Assembly: GCA_935421135.1 (NCBI GenBank)
Contig: OW285196.1
Location: 8,567,501-8,631,500, forward strand
Source: Bugulina stolonifera
Lineage: Eukaryota > Bryozoa > Gymnolaemata > Cheilostomatida > Bugulidae
DNA length: 64,000 nucleotides
Direction of reading: 5' to 3'
Part shown: piece by piece, positions 11,501-25,253 of the stretch
How positions within the stretch are numbered: the first letter of the stretch is position 1
Layout of the letters: each line of letters opens with the position of its first letter
The notes under the pieces: model-generated
Told to the model about the DNA's origin: nothing
Databases searched by the model: none
What the model saw: only the letters and a program-made list of their open reading frames with translations
Translations under genes and position numbers: made by a program

Positions 11501-14500
11501 GCAGAGGAATTTAATTACTAGAAACAATAGTTCGGTGAAAAACTAAGATACGTTTCATTAACAGCCATTCAAGTTTTACCTAAAGTGATGCATTCTCCCA
11601 CAACCGATTTACTATGTTAATACTGCTACCATGGTAGCTTACAACAGTGAATTATTGACCATGTCACCAGCACAAGTCAAGTACGCTGCTATCCCAACCC
11701 TCAGCTGGTGTAAACCTAACAGTAATATCAACCAATCGCCATAGCACATAACACCCTGTGAAACATCCAGTGGGGGAACAATTCCCATTAGCATGATATC
11801 ACACTATCAGAGCACTGGGTTTGATGAATCCAATTGGCAGTGAATGAGTATGGCAGGCTCCAAGGCTAAACCCATATGTATAAAACCTACACAGCTGCCA
11901 GTCGTCATAATAACAAGGTCTTCTATCATCAAAACAAATTATACCTTAGAGAAGCAAAACTCACAACGTTACAAGCAAACTCATATCTGCTACAAGCCAA
12001 AATGGAACTACATCTAAATGTAAAGATTTCAGATTCCTAACCATGACTGAACATGAAATAATCATCTGAGGGGTGCAGCTTGGAATAAAATTTATCACCA
12101 TAGCAATATTGTGAGCATCATATGAGTGGAATACAGTGAATATAGTCATTCCTAGGCTCATATAGCCTTGGTAAACATGCTACTTACAATGTACACGTAT
12201 ATCATACACTCTATATTGTACATGTAGGCCATTGGTAACGCCTGTTCAGTTCAATATAGTGTGACATGGTTATTATAAACTCACCCTGCCTCCAAATATA
12301 CCAGCCAACCTGCCTTTCTCCTTCTTCTTGGTGGCTCTAGTCGTTCCACCGGACTGTAACTTAATGGTTTGCTCTCTTGTCTGTTAAACATACATACTAC
12401 ATTATAATACATTATAATCATAACACGCTGTACACTACATGATGCTGCCTGCATCCAAACCCTTCTCAACAATAAAGTCGTCTTTCCCTTTTCCAATCAT
12501 ATCTATTTCTGTATAACCTACAATATTACTATAACTACATATAACTTCTACAATTTCTAGATAACTATATGATGATCAAGCAGTAAGTGAACTGACACCA
12601 TGGATTGTCTTACTGAGATATAAAGTGATTGTATGACACAGTGTTAGTACGTTCAGTGAATAGTGTTTACTACAACAACAGCTGTTGTACCAGTATATAT
12701 ATATATCTCTAGAGTATATCTATAAAATCGTGTTACATGTAGTAAAGCAATGACTAAACACTACTGTTGTGTGACTGAATGACCTACTATGTGTGTCCTA
12801 TATGTACATTACATGTATGTGTCACTGCTAGAGTAGGCTGTGTACTACATGTATGTGTCATTGCTAGAGTAGGCTGTGTACTATGTAATAGAGAAATAGC
12901 TAGTTGAGAGATTGACCTTGTGACATGATAAATATTTACTAACATATAACAGTATCATAACTAAACACTCCAGTGTGATATCATAATAGGGTCCATACCC
13001 CACTAAGGCAGGCGATACAACTTGATAGCTCCATGTTTACACACGTTTACACATAACATTGCTCGCATACCCCTGTTCACTACTACCTACACCCTGTCCA
13101 CTACTACCTACACCCTGTCCACTACTACCTACCCCTGTCCACTACTACCTACACCCTGTCCACTACTACCTACCCCTGTCCACTACTACCTACCCCCTGT
13201 CCACTACTACCTACCCCTGTCCACTACTGCCTACCCCTGTCCACTACTACCTAGTCATCCTGTAAATCATGTACTGGCATAGCATAGACTACATGGAGAA
13301 GTAGATCTCTAGGTTTGAGGCTCACCTTGGATGACGATGACGAGTTGATTGACTTTGTATCTTCGTTCCCCAAATCCTCAAACGCTATATCATCCGGGGG
13401 AGCGAATCCAGATTTAAACCGGTCTATCACCCTCCGTGAATCCTGAATTGAATACAAAATGAAGGATATAACAGGATGAACAAGACGGAGCGGGCAACTT
13501 CCTGCTTTGCTACTTTCCAACACATAAATTAGACTTAGTACTGCAGTGGAATGTCTTACACAACATGAAAAGAAGTTTCAACTCAAGCCAAGACCAAGGA
13601 TTGGATCCTTACTCTAGAATGATACATACCAACTACACTAATGCCATAGCAGATGGTGAATAGTGGTAGTGACAGGCCATGGTACACAAGGTACATGTAT
13701 TTGGTGCCTTAATTAATCTCCATTGATTGTATATTTAGATAATTATTTCCTTTCTGCTGATATAATACTCACTAACTACTAAATGGTAACCACTGGCTGT
13801 GGAAGTGGAACAACTACAGTAATTACAAAAATCAGTTCCAGGAGAATCAACCACCATGCAATGGGACCATCTAGAGACCGGCTCAGTACAGCTCTAAGGG
13901 TTTGGGGTGTATGCTTTGTGCCCCGTATAGACAAATAGTAGTAGGTTCACAGGCTAGTATGACTTACCTCCCCATGGTCTACCTTCTCACTCGACTGGCT
14001 GACAAGGTCGAGGCATGTATTGATTATAGGTTGTATGCCTTTCTCAATGTCTGACATCTGTTTTATAGACTCCCGGATTTTAATTATTCTCTTTTCATCT
14101 AACTCTTGCATTGACTAAAGTATATATATCAGTATTTATTATATATTAGCACACATAATTTAAACAACATAATACCCTAATAGCTCAATATTATATATAA
14201 TAATATTTATATATTAGAGTACCAACATTATAATACAACTTGTACAGCTAGTCAGTCTAATGATGCATAGCATTGCTACTGCCAAGCTACAATCAAAGTT
14301 GAATGTATAGGTATTAACATACAGTACAATGCTTATATTCACATAAAGCAGTGGGATTGATAGAGCAACAGATGGATGATAGTGCACATCATATGGTTGC
14401 AATGAGAGAACACTGTAGACTCTAGCACCTATACAGTCTACTCATATATTTTATAGTATTATATATAACGTAGTCTAGAGTTGGACTGTGTACAGATTTG

Positions 14501-17500
14501 ATATGATAGCTGATACAATAGCTGATAGGTAGTACTAGATGCTCATACTACCACCAATTGACTGTCAGCTTGGTGAGAAACTCACTAGCGATAAAACCAA
14601 TTAAATGTGTATGCTACCATATGTCCTTCAAATGAAGTCTGCCTCAATCCCCGTGAGCATAAGTAATCCATCAGATGATCACAGATTGTGAACTAATGAA
14701 CCCCCCCTCCCCCCACTCTGCATTAAACACCAAACCCTAGGATATGGAGACTGAAAGAATACTCACTTGAAACACCTGTGGAAGGAGTCTATTATAGTAG
14801 TCTCTCTGGTGAGCATTGGTCTGCTCTAGCACAGATGCATAGCTGGCCTTACAGTCGCTGCAGATCTGTGCTTTCTGGTGAGCCATGTTCTTAGTTTTCT
14901 CAACTTCGGCACGTGAAAGGTTTAGGTTTGCATCGGCATTCCTGTATGTTTCTTCAGCTCGTACTTGTTCCTGGTATGATCTCTCATACCTCTTCTTAGC
15001 CTGAGAATAAACAGCAATAAAATATTAGCGGCGCATAAACGTCGTAGCCCTGTACATACATACATAGCCTGAAGGTTAGGGAATTCCAGGGATGAGAAGA
15101 AAACCAATGAAGCATTGGGAGCGTTGGTGTTGCCTTCTCTATTAAAAAAACCGTGGATTACCAACTTATATTCAAGTCATTTGACAGTGAGACAGGTGAA
15201 CAAGTATATTAAAGGATCAGTGTCACCGTTTTTGTTTACATTTTGAGACACCCATGTGCTCGCTAGAGCGAACGTCATGATTGGTTACTTGAACTTTATT
15301 ATAATTGGCTAACTAAATCGAATGCGCATGTACACGTGTGGGAAAACCCATTGGGTGATCGATGGGAATCAGTTGGCTGTGGACAGAATTAGAATAAAAT
15401 ATAATATTTTGCTTTTGCCAAAATGAAATTATTGTTGCAAGATGAAAATGCTATCAAGAGATGATATGATACAAGGTATATGGCAAGCACAGCAAGAATT
15501 TGCAATCATTTGATTATCATATCAAATCAATGAAAGTAAATTAATTTTGATTTTAATTTAATTCTTAATGTCAATGTGAATGTACTATGCCAGTGTAGTT
15601 GATATTAAAAAAAGTTATTTATACATGTGGATATAGCAATGATAATTATTGTTATTTACTTTTTGTTCACATTGGTACATAAGTAATTTGTTAAAATAAC
15701 ATACTAGTTACTTATGGTTAATTATTATGAATGTAGCCTACTTTACTACACTATTTTAAACTTTACTAAAATGGATAAAATGCAAAATAAAATATTGGGA
15801 TTATAATATTAACTTGATTAACTATGATTGTTGCTATCTACATATATGTAGGCCTTTATACAGCACCTAATCAAAAACTTAATTTATTGAATTTCAAAAT
15901 AATTGTATTCTTTGATTGCAGCCGTAAGTAAAATAAACTTTTGATGACACTATAGTCAACTCATTTGCTTTCTCTGTTGTAATAATAATACTATGATGAC
16001 TAAAATGTGTGTAATGAATGCTTCTTTTTAGCAGTTTGTCAAGACTATGACCCAGGAATGTCAAGTCCCATCAATGGCAACCTCTTAAAGTCATACTTGA
16101 GTGACGAGTATTGTACCTTGGACACTGAGTTGACTTGTTGTACATAGGTATACATAAGGTAAGTGCATCATCAACTTTCAAGGTTCTGTCTAATCAAAAA
16201 ATGTGAAGTGTTGTCGCATCAGTTCAGCAAAACTTTCGCTGTAAACACTGCTGCATGTACATATTACTTTTCTGTACTGTGGTTTTTGGAATGTAGCCTA
16301 GCAAAATTGGTATCGATTTGATTTGTATTCATCATTTTCAATCTATTACATTGTACCTAGCAGTTATATTCAGTTGCTTAGTGTGGTCTGATTTTAGGTA
16401 CCATCTGTTGTTGTTAATGTACTTTTAAGTGATCCAATGGTATGATAACATGTTCACATAATGTTGTAGAATAGAAACATCTATCAAGCAACATGCTTGA
16501 ACTGAAGTACTTACCAACAATTCGAGCAGCCAAATCAATCGTATGGTTTGTAAAGTATTGACCGGTACCTTCAAATATTAATATTCTGCCACAATTGGAA
16601 TTTTTTTCATTTTTATATGTATTAGTTGCAGTTGGCTTGATATTTCATGTATGATCTTTCAGTAAATAGAATTTCAATGAGTACAGTACATGTTGTATTT
16701 GATGCCTGTGATGGCCAATTCCATTTTGATTTTTTTCTATATTGTGCAGTTACATTGGTGATCTTTTCTATTTACTAAGTCGATTATTACTGCTTCGTTT
16801 CAAGTGACCGTAATCCACAAGCTTTAATGTTAACAAGAACTAATATTATGCACTCATGGTTATTTGCAATTAGCCGAGTGGATTTAGTTTTGTTCCAAGA
16901 TGTCATTATTTTGAATTCCAAGATTACTCATGTTTTTTGTGTTTGCAGCCATAGTAAATGGAAAATACATGCAGCTCAAAATTTATACTTTGGACTATTA
17001 TATTTGATTTTACATTTATTTTGTGCTATTTTTCTTATCTTTCTTAGGCTTTAGGGAGGATTTATTTTACTAGATGAAACTGCAATTTTCCATTTGCAAA
17101 GACATGTAACTGCTGTAGTTATGAACATCAATTTACTGATTATTTACCAATACAGTCTCTAGACAAATTTTATTGCCCTCTCCGTTTTATGACACCGAGC
17201 TGTTATTGCAAGATTAATTTAGGCCTACTAGTATACTTTTGGCAAAGTGCTGGAGACTAAAACCAATAGCCATGGAATCACGTGCACAAGTATAGATCCG
17301 CCCAACTATGATTCATATACATTTAAACAAAAATGTTTGAAATGATTCTGACTATTATTTGATTTGTCGTACTTTCTGAAAATGTAACCGTCATTCTTAG
17401 TTATTAATATGAGGACATCGAATGACTATTCAACTTCAATATCTTAAAACATTTATTGTTTATTTACGATATCTGTTTATAACAAAATACAACGATGAAA

Positions 17501-20500
17501 ACAGCCGAATCCAGAGTAAAATACATGTGTAAAGTATTGAACATGAACAGAAATCATAATGAGATACACAGTCCATGTAGCGTGCCAGCAGAAGTTTGTT
17601 TTCAATCGTAATCACTCAGCTTGAATGCTGAGGCACTATAACGCTTCACCTTTTATAGAGTTACTTGTTGAAGAAACCTCTTGGAGTACGGGTGAACTGT
17701 ACATTTGGAACGCTTCTTTTGCAATCCAATATGTACTATCTGCAATTCAAATTTGTAGAGCATTTTATTAAGAAAAGTGGTTGTGACCCTCGAAGAGAAC
17801 ACATCAATAGTTAGTGGCAATGTAGTTTTGGTTGGGTTCAACTCTCACAGCAGAATTTCCCACCCTGTTGAATAGATGATGCTGAAGTACTAGTACTGAT
17901 AATCAAGTTAATGTACATAACATATTACTGCTACAACACTTACCTATGCTTTTTCCAACATTGGAGATAAAGATGATATGGTGCAAGCTGGAGAATAGAT
18001 GAATTAGAATTTCTACACCAGTGTCTGGTCGCATGGAATTGGTCTAGCTTTGTTCCCGTTCGTTCATACAGCTTTGGCATCTCACTGTGCTAAATAATAA
18101 TGATAATAATATAATATTCATGGCGCCAAACACAATTCTTTAATGTGGCTGCCCGATAGCAGAGCTAGTCGAATGGGTCTCCACGGCTCCTAGAGCTGAA
18201 TATTATTATAGTTCGATATGGCACAGAAGGAAGACTTTCGGAATGAAAACCTAAATCACATGGGTTGTCAGTTTTATTAGCTAAAGCATGTGTGTTTCAC
18301 ATTTTGCAAGAATAAACTGATGAAATTTACCTCAATGAGTTTATAAGTTTATGCATAAGTTAAATTCAAGAAGACGGTTTTAATGCTACCTTGTAACGAG
18401 CCTTGTCGCTACATAATAAATTATAAACACCTACCAGTATAAAGAACTGGATGTAGAAATTGAGGTTGGCATTCGATTTAAATATTCTTCATCAAAGGTG
18501 AGTGTGTGTCTTTACCCTGCTCACCAGATCATTCCTTCTTTCCAACAAACAGTCGAGTTCAACTATGTCTTTATCAATGTCAGGAAAGTTACTTGCTGAC
18601 AGTATTGGAACTAGCCTGTAATCAACACAGTGAGTACATCATAAGATACAAATACGATAAAAACATAAAATGCTTTAGAAATAAAACTTGGCTGTTTTAA
18701 ACGAAAAGAAACTTTGACCATGCAAACATACATAAAAGTACACCAGGTTAGCTCAGCTGCATTAGATAAGGGTGAGTTTGTGTCTAATGAAGTTAGCATC
18801 AGTCCCACCAATCTTTTAGATTTAGCCTGAGAAAAAGGGGGGGGGGCTTGAAAGAGTGAATAAACTAAATACAGTAATACAAATATCTTGGATAGACCAG
18901 ATCAGTCAATTGATTATTTTAGAAATAAACTTTATGATGGAATTATTGTTTGCATTTTCGCAGGATATGTATATTGTAAATTCAAAATTATATTTGAATA
19001 TGTACATTGTAGATGATTTAATACAACAATACAATAACTTCACATTTTTACAAAGTTCATTGTGACCGATTGTCAAAACTAAATTTAATACTAACTGAAA
19101 TTTAGTTTCACCAGTATTGTAATATAAATATAAATATATGTTAAAATCATAATGATATGATAATCATTTAGATTATTATATTAAATTATATCATAATATA
19201 ACCTAATTAACATTATAATATAATATGAAATATCATAATCACATGACTTCCTTTTTTTTGTATTATAAGTTATCTAACTCTTTTTATCATTTAAAAAATT
19301 AATATAAATATTATAATAATATTTAATTTCAAACCTAATCATTTGTTTTTTAAACGAAATAAATAAAAAAAAAGAGTACATATAGTAAATACTTACTATG
19401 CTGAGTATTGTGGTAGCTGACAATCTGGCCATAAACTAAGCTCATCTTCTTTAGAAAATGAAATTTATGAAATGAAAATCCAAATTTCGAACGCCATTCT
19501 TAGCATTTCTGTGCACTATGAATTCTCAACTCAATCCATAGACATAGACGAAGATAGATAGTATAGTACCTTGGTACTTGCAATAACTCTGTGATCAATT
19601 GTATTGTAAACAAAATACCACGTGCAGACCGCTAGCATGGTCATGTGACTTTGTTTTGTTTATAAAATTTGATGCTAGTATGATAATCCATAGTTTCGGA
19701 TAAACAATGGCAGCTATAAAAATAAAACTTTTTTCGAGGGTGTAATATAAATTGAAGGGTGCATGGTTGCAAGTAGTATATGCTCATGGATTATTTTTGC
19801 ATTTTTCAGGCTACTTTTGAAAATATTCTCAAAAAACGAAACCTCTCTCTATACAACTTATATAAAAAAATTGCCGTTTAGGGTGTCTTCATTAAAAAAA
19901 TCGTCCTAGGGCAGCACATAGCGCATCGCGCGATGCATCATGGGAAGCAGAAATATGTTGAGAGCACAACTCCGCAACTTGTAACTTTCCTGCTGCCTTC
20001 ATTTTAACACAAATCTACATTTGCTGAGCAAGGTAATTAGTGACAGGGATCCTTTAAACTATTACAGTAGGCCTATCCATACATACATACCACTAGTAGT
20101 AGCTAGTAGCTAAAGAGTTGGGAATCCTATTGGATAAGTACAGGTGACAGTTGTAGACACTGGTGACCATCAGGTAAATAGTGAGTGTATCATACCATAT
20201 ATTATGTTGTAACAATACAGGCATATTGTGTGATAAATGGGTGAGCACGACTAAATCTATAAAGCATGCAGCTGGTGATCATGGATGAAGAGATGGGACC
20301 TGTTCATAATATAATTTTTGACTATCTTTGATAGGTCATAAAGGGAATAGAGTTAAAAGTACACTGTGTACCATTGTTCAACCAAAAACAATCAAATCTA
20401 CTAATGTACTGGTTAATACATGTTATAATTATATGTGTGATAATATTATAATTATATGTATGCCTAGGTTTAGCTGTGCATTCATTCAACATGTCTATAC

Positions 20501-23500
20501 TACACTCTATAGGCTACTACTATATGGAATTACTATTGCTTATCTAGTTTACCAGTACTATATAATATGCATATAGTCTACAGTGTAGGTGTATTTGGGT
20601 AGCGTAGATGTGCTGGAGAATAGTTGATCTGTATCACTAAAACATAGGCCTATTACAAGTATATTATTATATTTACTATACAATGCAGCAGCCACAGAAA
20701 CAAGCACATGTTCATGGAGCAGTAGGACTGGGATATATAATACAGGGTCAGACAAATCCTACAGTAAGTAATAGCCACATACAGAGAACATAAGACACTG
20801 ATAGTATCATAGTATGAGTCAGATATCACCATTAGTATTGTGAGAGTACTACTAGTACACTGTATATACTATCTATTTATCATTATAGATAAGTGGGTGG
20901 CAATAACAGATAGGCAGTACAATAAACTTACATCATATTTTTATATCAACAGTAAAGTTAATAGGATTTTATGTTCAAGTTTGATAACTCAATATGGAGA
21001 TAGATATATTATATTGCTGTGTTATCACAGCCATAGATGAGCCATGCTAAAATACTGAGTATTGTGTGTATGATAAATCAGTTGCTAGCAGTTATCTCCC
21101 TTGATACAATGAGTAGCTGTACTAGGCTCCATGGGTGTATTTAGTAGGACAATTAGCATACAGCCCCTACTCTGAATATTGTGTGATGGAATAACACATA
21201 ACTTCCTCAAACGCTATTACATTTACCTTTTGTATTTATTTGCAAGACTGCATGACATTATTGCTAAATAATATAAGCACAACTATTTACATTGTGTAGA
21301 CTGAGTACCATGCACACTGTAGGCTCCCAGTGGATGGTGAGGGAGGTATGGTGTACACGCTGTAATAATACTCAGAGTACAGGCTATGTAAGAACAGGTA
21401 AGTGGATGCATGCAAGGATATACTTTCATATACTGCATACCACTGAATCCACTCTGGACTTGGAAGTATGTGACTCAACCCTTGAGGGTTATTTTAAGGA
21501 TGAACAGAGTAGTACTAACTTGTACTATCCTGTATGTAGGCCAGTCAGTAGGGTATATGCAGTGCATATCACATCTAAGTAGGCTGGACAGTTCACAAGA
21601 CAAATAATTATATCAATGATTTATACACATAGTTATGAGTCACTTTGCCTCCACACACCACTTGTGCCAAATGTCGTGACTAGCATTTGTCACAGAGGGC
21701 CAGTAAGTAGGGATATAGCTGCCACATACAATATTAGCCTTGACCTACCTGGTCTAGGCTACGGAGCTGACCCTGTAGCTGAGTCTCTAACTTTCTTGAG
21801 TCTTCAATGTGTTTCTTTCGCTCTGCTTTTAGTTCAGCTATGAGTTTACCCATTTCCTACAACGAGTGATCCCATTGGTTAACAAACGGATCAATGAGCC
21901 AATCAGTAAAGTCGTCTGAATGTCTCCCAGGCGATAACACTATCCATAGATACACTATGGAGTGTGTGATGAACTTACATCTAGTATTTTCTGTTTGAGA
22001 TGTTCTGCTAACAAATCATGCTGCCCGGCTACATCAGCAACCTCTTTTAGTGAATCGTTGAATGACTTGACTACCGTAAATCTACAACAGGAGAATTGTG
22101 GGATAGGTCAACAACTCTAATGTATATCCTACTCCTACATTACCCACCTACTGAGTTAGACACAGTACCTCACCCAGCATTGCTGTATAACTGTGTGAAT
22201 AACCAAAGGGTTTGTGACCATATCAAAATAGCAGTTCAAAGAAAGGGGGGTAGAATGGATCCCGCCCTCCTTGATACAAGAAAACTTCCCAAGTGGACAG
22301 GCTTACACCAACGCGTCACAAACTTTGATTCCCCCATTGTTGACCGATATATATCTGAGAAAGTAACTTTTATTAGAAATCCGTTTGAGGTAGCATCTCT
22401 AATGCCATCCCCCACCTACGACCCTGAAAACATACAGAGGTATGTCATAGCCCTATGTTCCCGGACTCATCCACTGAAGGAACACATTCCATAAACGTAG
22501 GAAACTGTTTGGTTTGTATTTCCATATGACTATATAGGACTAGCTGAAGAAACTGGTGCTACAGTATTAGTGAACTAATAACCTGTCTAGTAGCTATGTA
22601 TTTATACAGTAGTTATAAATATAATACTGCTATAGGCTCCAATCCATTAATCAGCCAACTATGTTAACACAATAGAACTGTATACCAGGCTATTACCATT
22701 ATGCAGCTGTTCCAACATTATTAACAGTAAGCTACCCATTTACTGTGTACAATATTTCAAGAGACATTCTAAAACTAGCACTGTCATTACTTAGCATAAT
22801 ACTAGCATGGTGTAGAGATATAACAGGGGAGATAACTTACGGACTTTCCTCTTCTTTTTTCTTTGGTAAATAATTCTTTGTTAGTCTCCTAATAGCAAAG
22901 CAGCAATGAAACAATGTTAAACATGACATATAGACTAACAATAACATACACATAATACAATGGGCCAAGCACTGAACTATTTCAATTGACATCAAATACA
23001 GAATCACCACTTCAATCAATATTATATTTCTGTTTGACTCATTAAACAAATATGTAGTCATAAGCTGATTACAATAACAGCATAAACACCCTAAGGGAGA
23101 GGGGAAGGAGTTGTAACACACCCTAGGGGAGAGGGGAAGGGGTTGTTACACGCCCTTGGGGAGAGGGGAATGGGTTGTAAGCATTTTCTGAGCTAAAGTT
23201 TCGAGATCAAAAACTACACCACATACATTTCATACAGGCTAGTTCTGTTGTGATTGTCCCAGTACTTTGAATATAATCAGATTTGAGACCTAAAAACCCA
23301 AACAAACACCTGTTTGTTGCAGGAGAGGAGAAATTTGGACAGCCATAAATTCTCATGTAGTTGGGATGGTCAACCAATAATATATTATAGAGAAGATCAT
23401 AGAATTCTATGGAGAAGACAGCTTCTTCTATTTCAGTTTTAAGGAAGAATAAAGGCCACCTCAAATCTCCCCACTTCTGCGCTAAACTCACAACCAAATA

Positions 23501-25186
23501 TAGAGATACATGTATAATGTCCGTGCAAAGACAATGGAATTTCCAACCATATGAGCTAATACAAACCTCAGAGCAGATGCGTAATCAGCTTCCACTTTGG
23601 CTCTGTCCTTTATAAAATGAGTATATCTTTCACAAAAATCAATGCCCTTCTGTGTGTGGTCTGTCACTCGATCAAATTGATCCTAAAATTGAGTAAAAAG
23701 AGGATTGAACAGAGGTAACCAGTAGTCCATTCTGAACGCTGGACCTATTTCTGTGAACGTGAAAATATGCTGTAGGGTGTTCGAGTCAAATAACATCATT
23801 GTTTTCACTGTACTACTACGCAGACAAGCATGGCCACAACTAATAGTGCCAGGAAAATCTCTATGGGTACCTGAACAATGCTAGTAGGACCTACAAGGCC
23901 TATTGCAACCATGTAGCATAATATTACTAATGCTAGGCGAATTATAAGTACACAAGCACTGGTAGTCACATAGGGGAGATGATTAATGGTCTGGCTATTT
24001 GTCGTAATTAGCGGAACAACACAGTTACAGCAGTTGCCTATGATCTCCCAACCCCAATTTTCCTCTTGCATGGATTACATTTACTATAACTACTTGTAGG
24101 AGAGTTTACAGACGGGCATTCGAGGCACGGGGGGGGGGGGGGAGGGTTCGGAATCGTCATGTCCGAGCTGAACCAATGTTTTTTAAAATTTTGATGATAC
24201 ATCGTTGCAACTTGATGAGGGTAGCAACTCATGTCACTGTTAAGTTAGTGAACAGTATAATAAAGGAATTATAGGCCCAAACATCACTTCTTATAGCAAG
24301 ACCAATGTAATGCTTGAGCTATTAGCTTTGCCATAATATCTTTATATTCCAAGCTTTATCCATTAGGCTATGCTAACAATATTGTGACAATGTATGCATT
24401 ATGATTGGCATATTGTTGTGACAATGGACTTGTATTTTTCATGATAACACAATGTTTTATAATGTTGAAGTCTTCATGTAAATGCTAGTCTGCTAGTCTA
24501 CTAGTCTACAGACTGGACTATATTGTGAACTACGGTGACCGACTAGTAGACACATTACTAGCAGAAGGTGCCAGTCAGATTCAGTAACAGTCAGTTAGTA
24601 ACAGAGAGAAGTATTACTAGTGACACCATTTACCAATTATAGATCAATGAACAGAGAAGGAATGATGATTCTCTTGTGTACACTGATGGTGGGTTATCTT
24701 TATTGAGCATCTCATATTGCAACCCAATCCTATTACATTATCAACATACTGATATGTCATCTCTATGCAAATCCTATTACCACTATCAGACAAAATGCAA
24801 ATACATAACACTGCAGCTCCCCACTGAAACAGAACACATAGCAGCAACAGCAGGCTGACTGAAAGTAGGCTAACCTACACACCAAGGTAACTACTAGCAG
24901 ATGGGGATGAACTAAAGTAAAGTCAAATCTACATAACCCTCCACATAGGCCAAGCAGAGTTGAGCAACTAAACATAAAAAAACTGATAGGAAAGGTGCTT
25001 CATTTTTTTCCAGCGTAGGGTCACAGCAACCCTGAAGCTCCGAGTGAATTCAAAACACAACTCAAGTTCACAGTCTGCTCCAGTGACTGTCACATGTTTG
25101 CAAAAAATTAAACATCCAAATTGGCAACATTACTATTAAAGATCAGAACTGAACCTTACAACACTTTTGATCTCCCAGTAGTAGTC

Positions 25187-25253
<67 letters not shown>

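Larger units (their letters stand above)
15209..20057. mobile_element. TTAA-flanked segment with AGGATC inverted termini (Kolobok/T2- or piggyBac-like ends)
   Basis: The left end is TTAA (15209-15212) followed by AGGATCAGTGTCAC. The right end is GTGACAGGGATCCT followed by TTAA (20054-20057). The inverted termini match at 12 of 14 positions, and TTAA is the target duplication of Kolobok and piggyBac transposons. TTAAAGG-type ends are known from T2/Kolobok MITEs. The segment lies in one intron between F-BAR exons 14767-15000 and 21749-21856. It contains a spliced minus-strand gene (17804-19445) and weak plus-strand exon-like stretches. No transposase was recognised. The two ends could instead belong to two separate short elements. 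Confidence 0.45.

Noticed and set aside
13022..13282. Pro/Thr/Leu-rich open frames over the 9-copy minisatellite
   Set aside because: They result from the tandem repeat and lie antisense in an intron.
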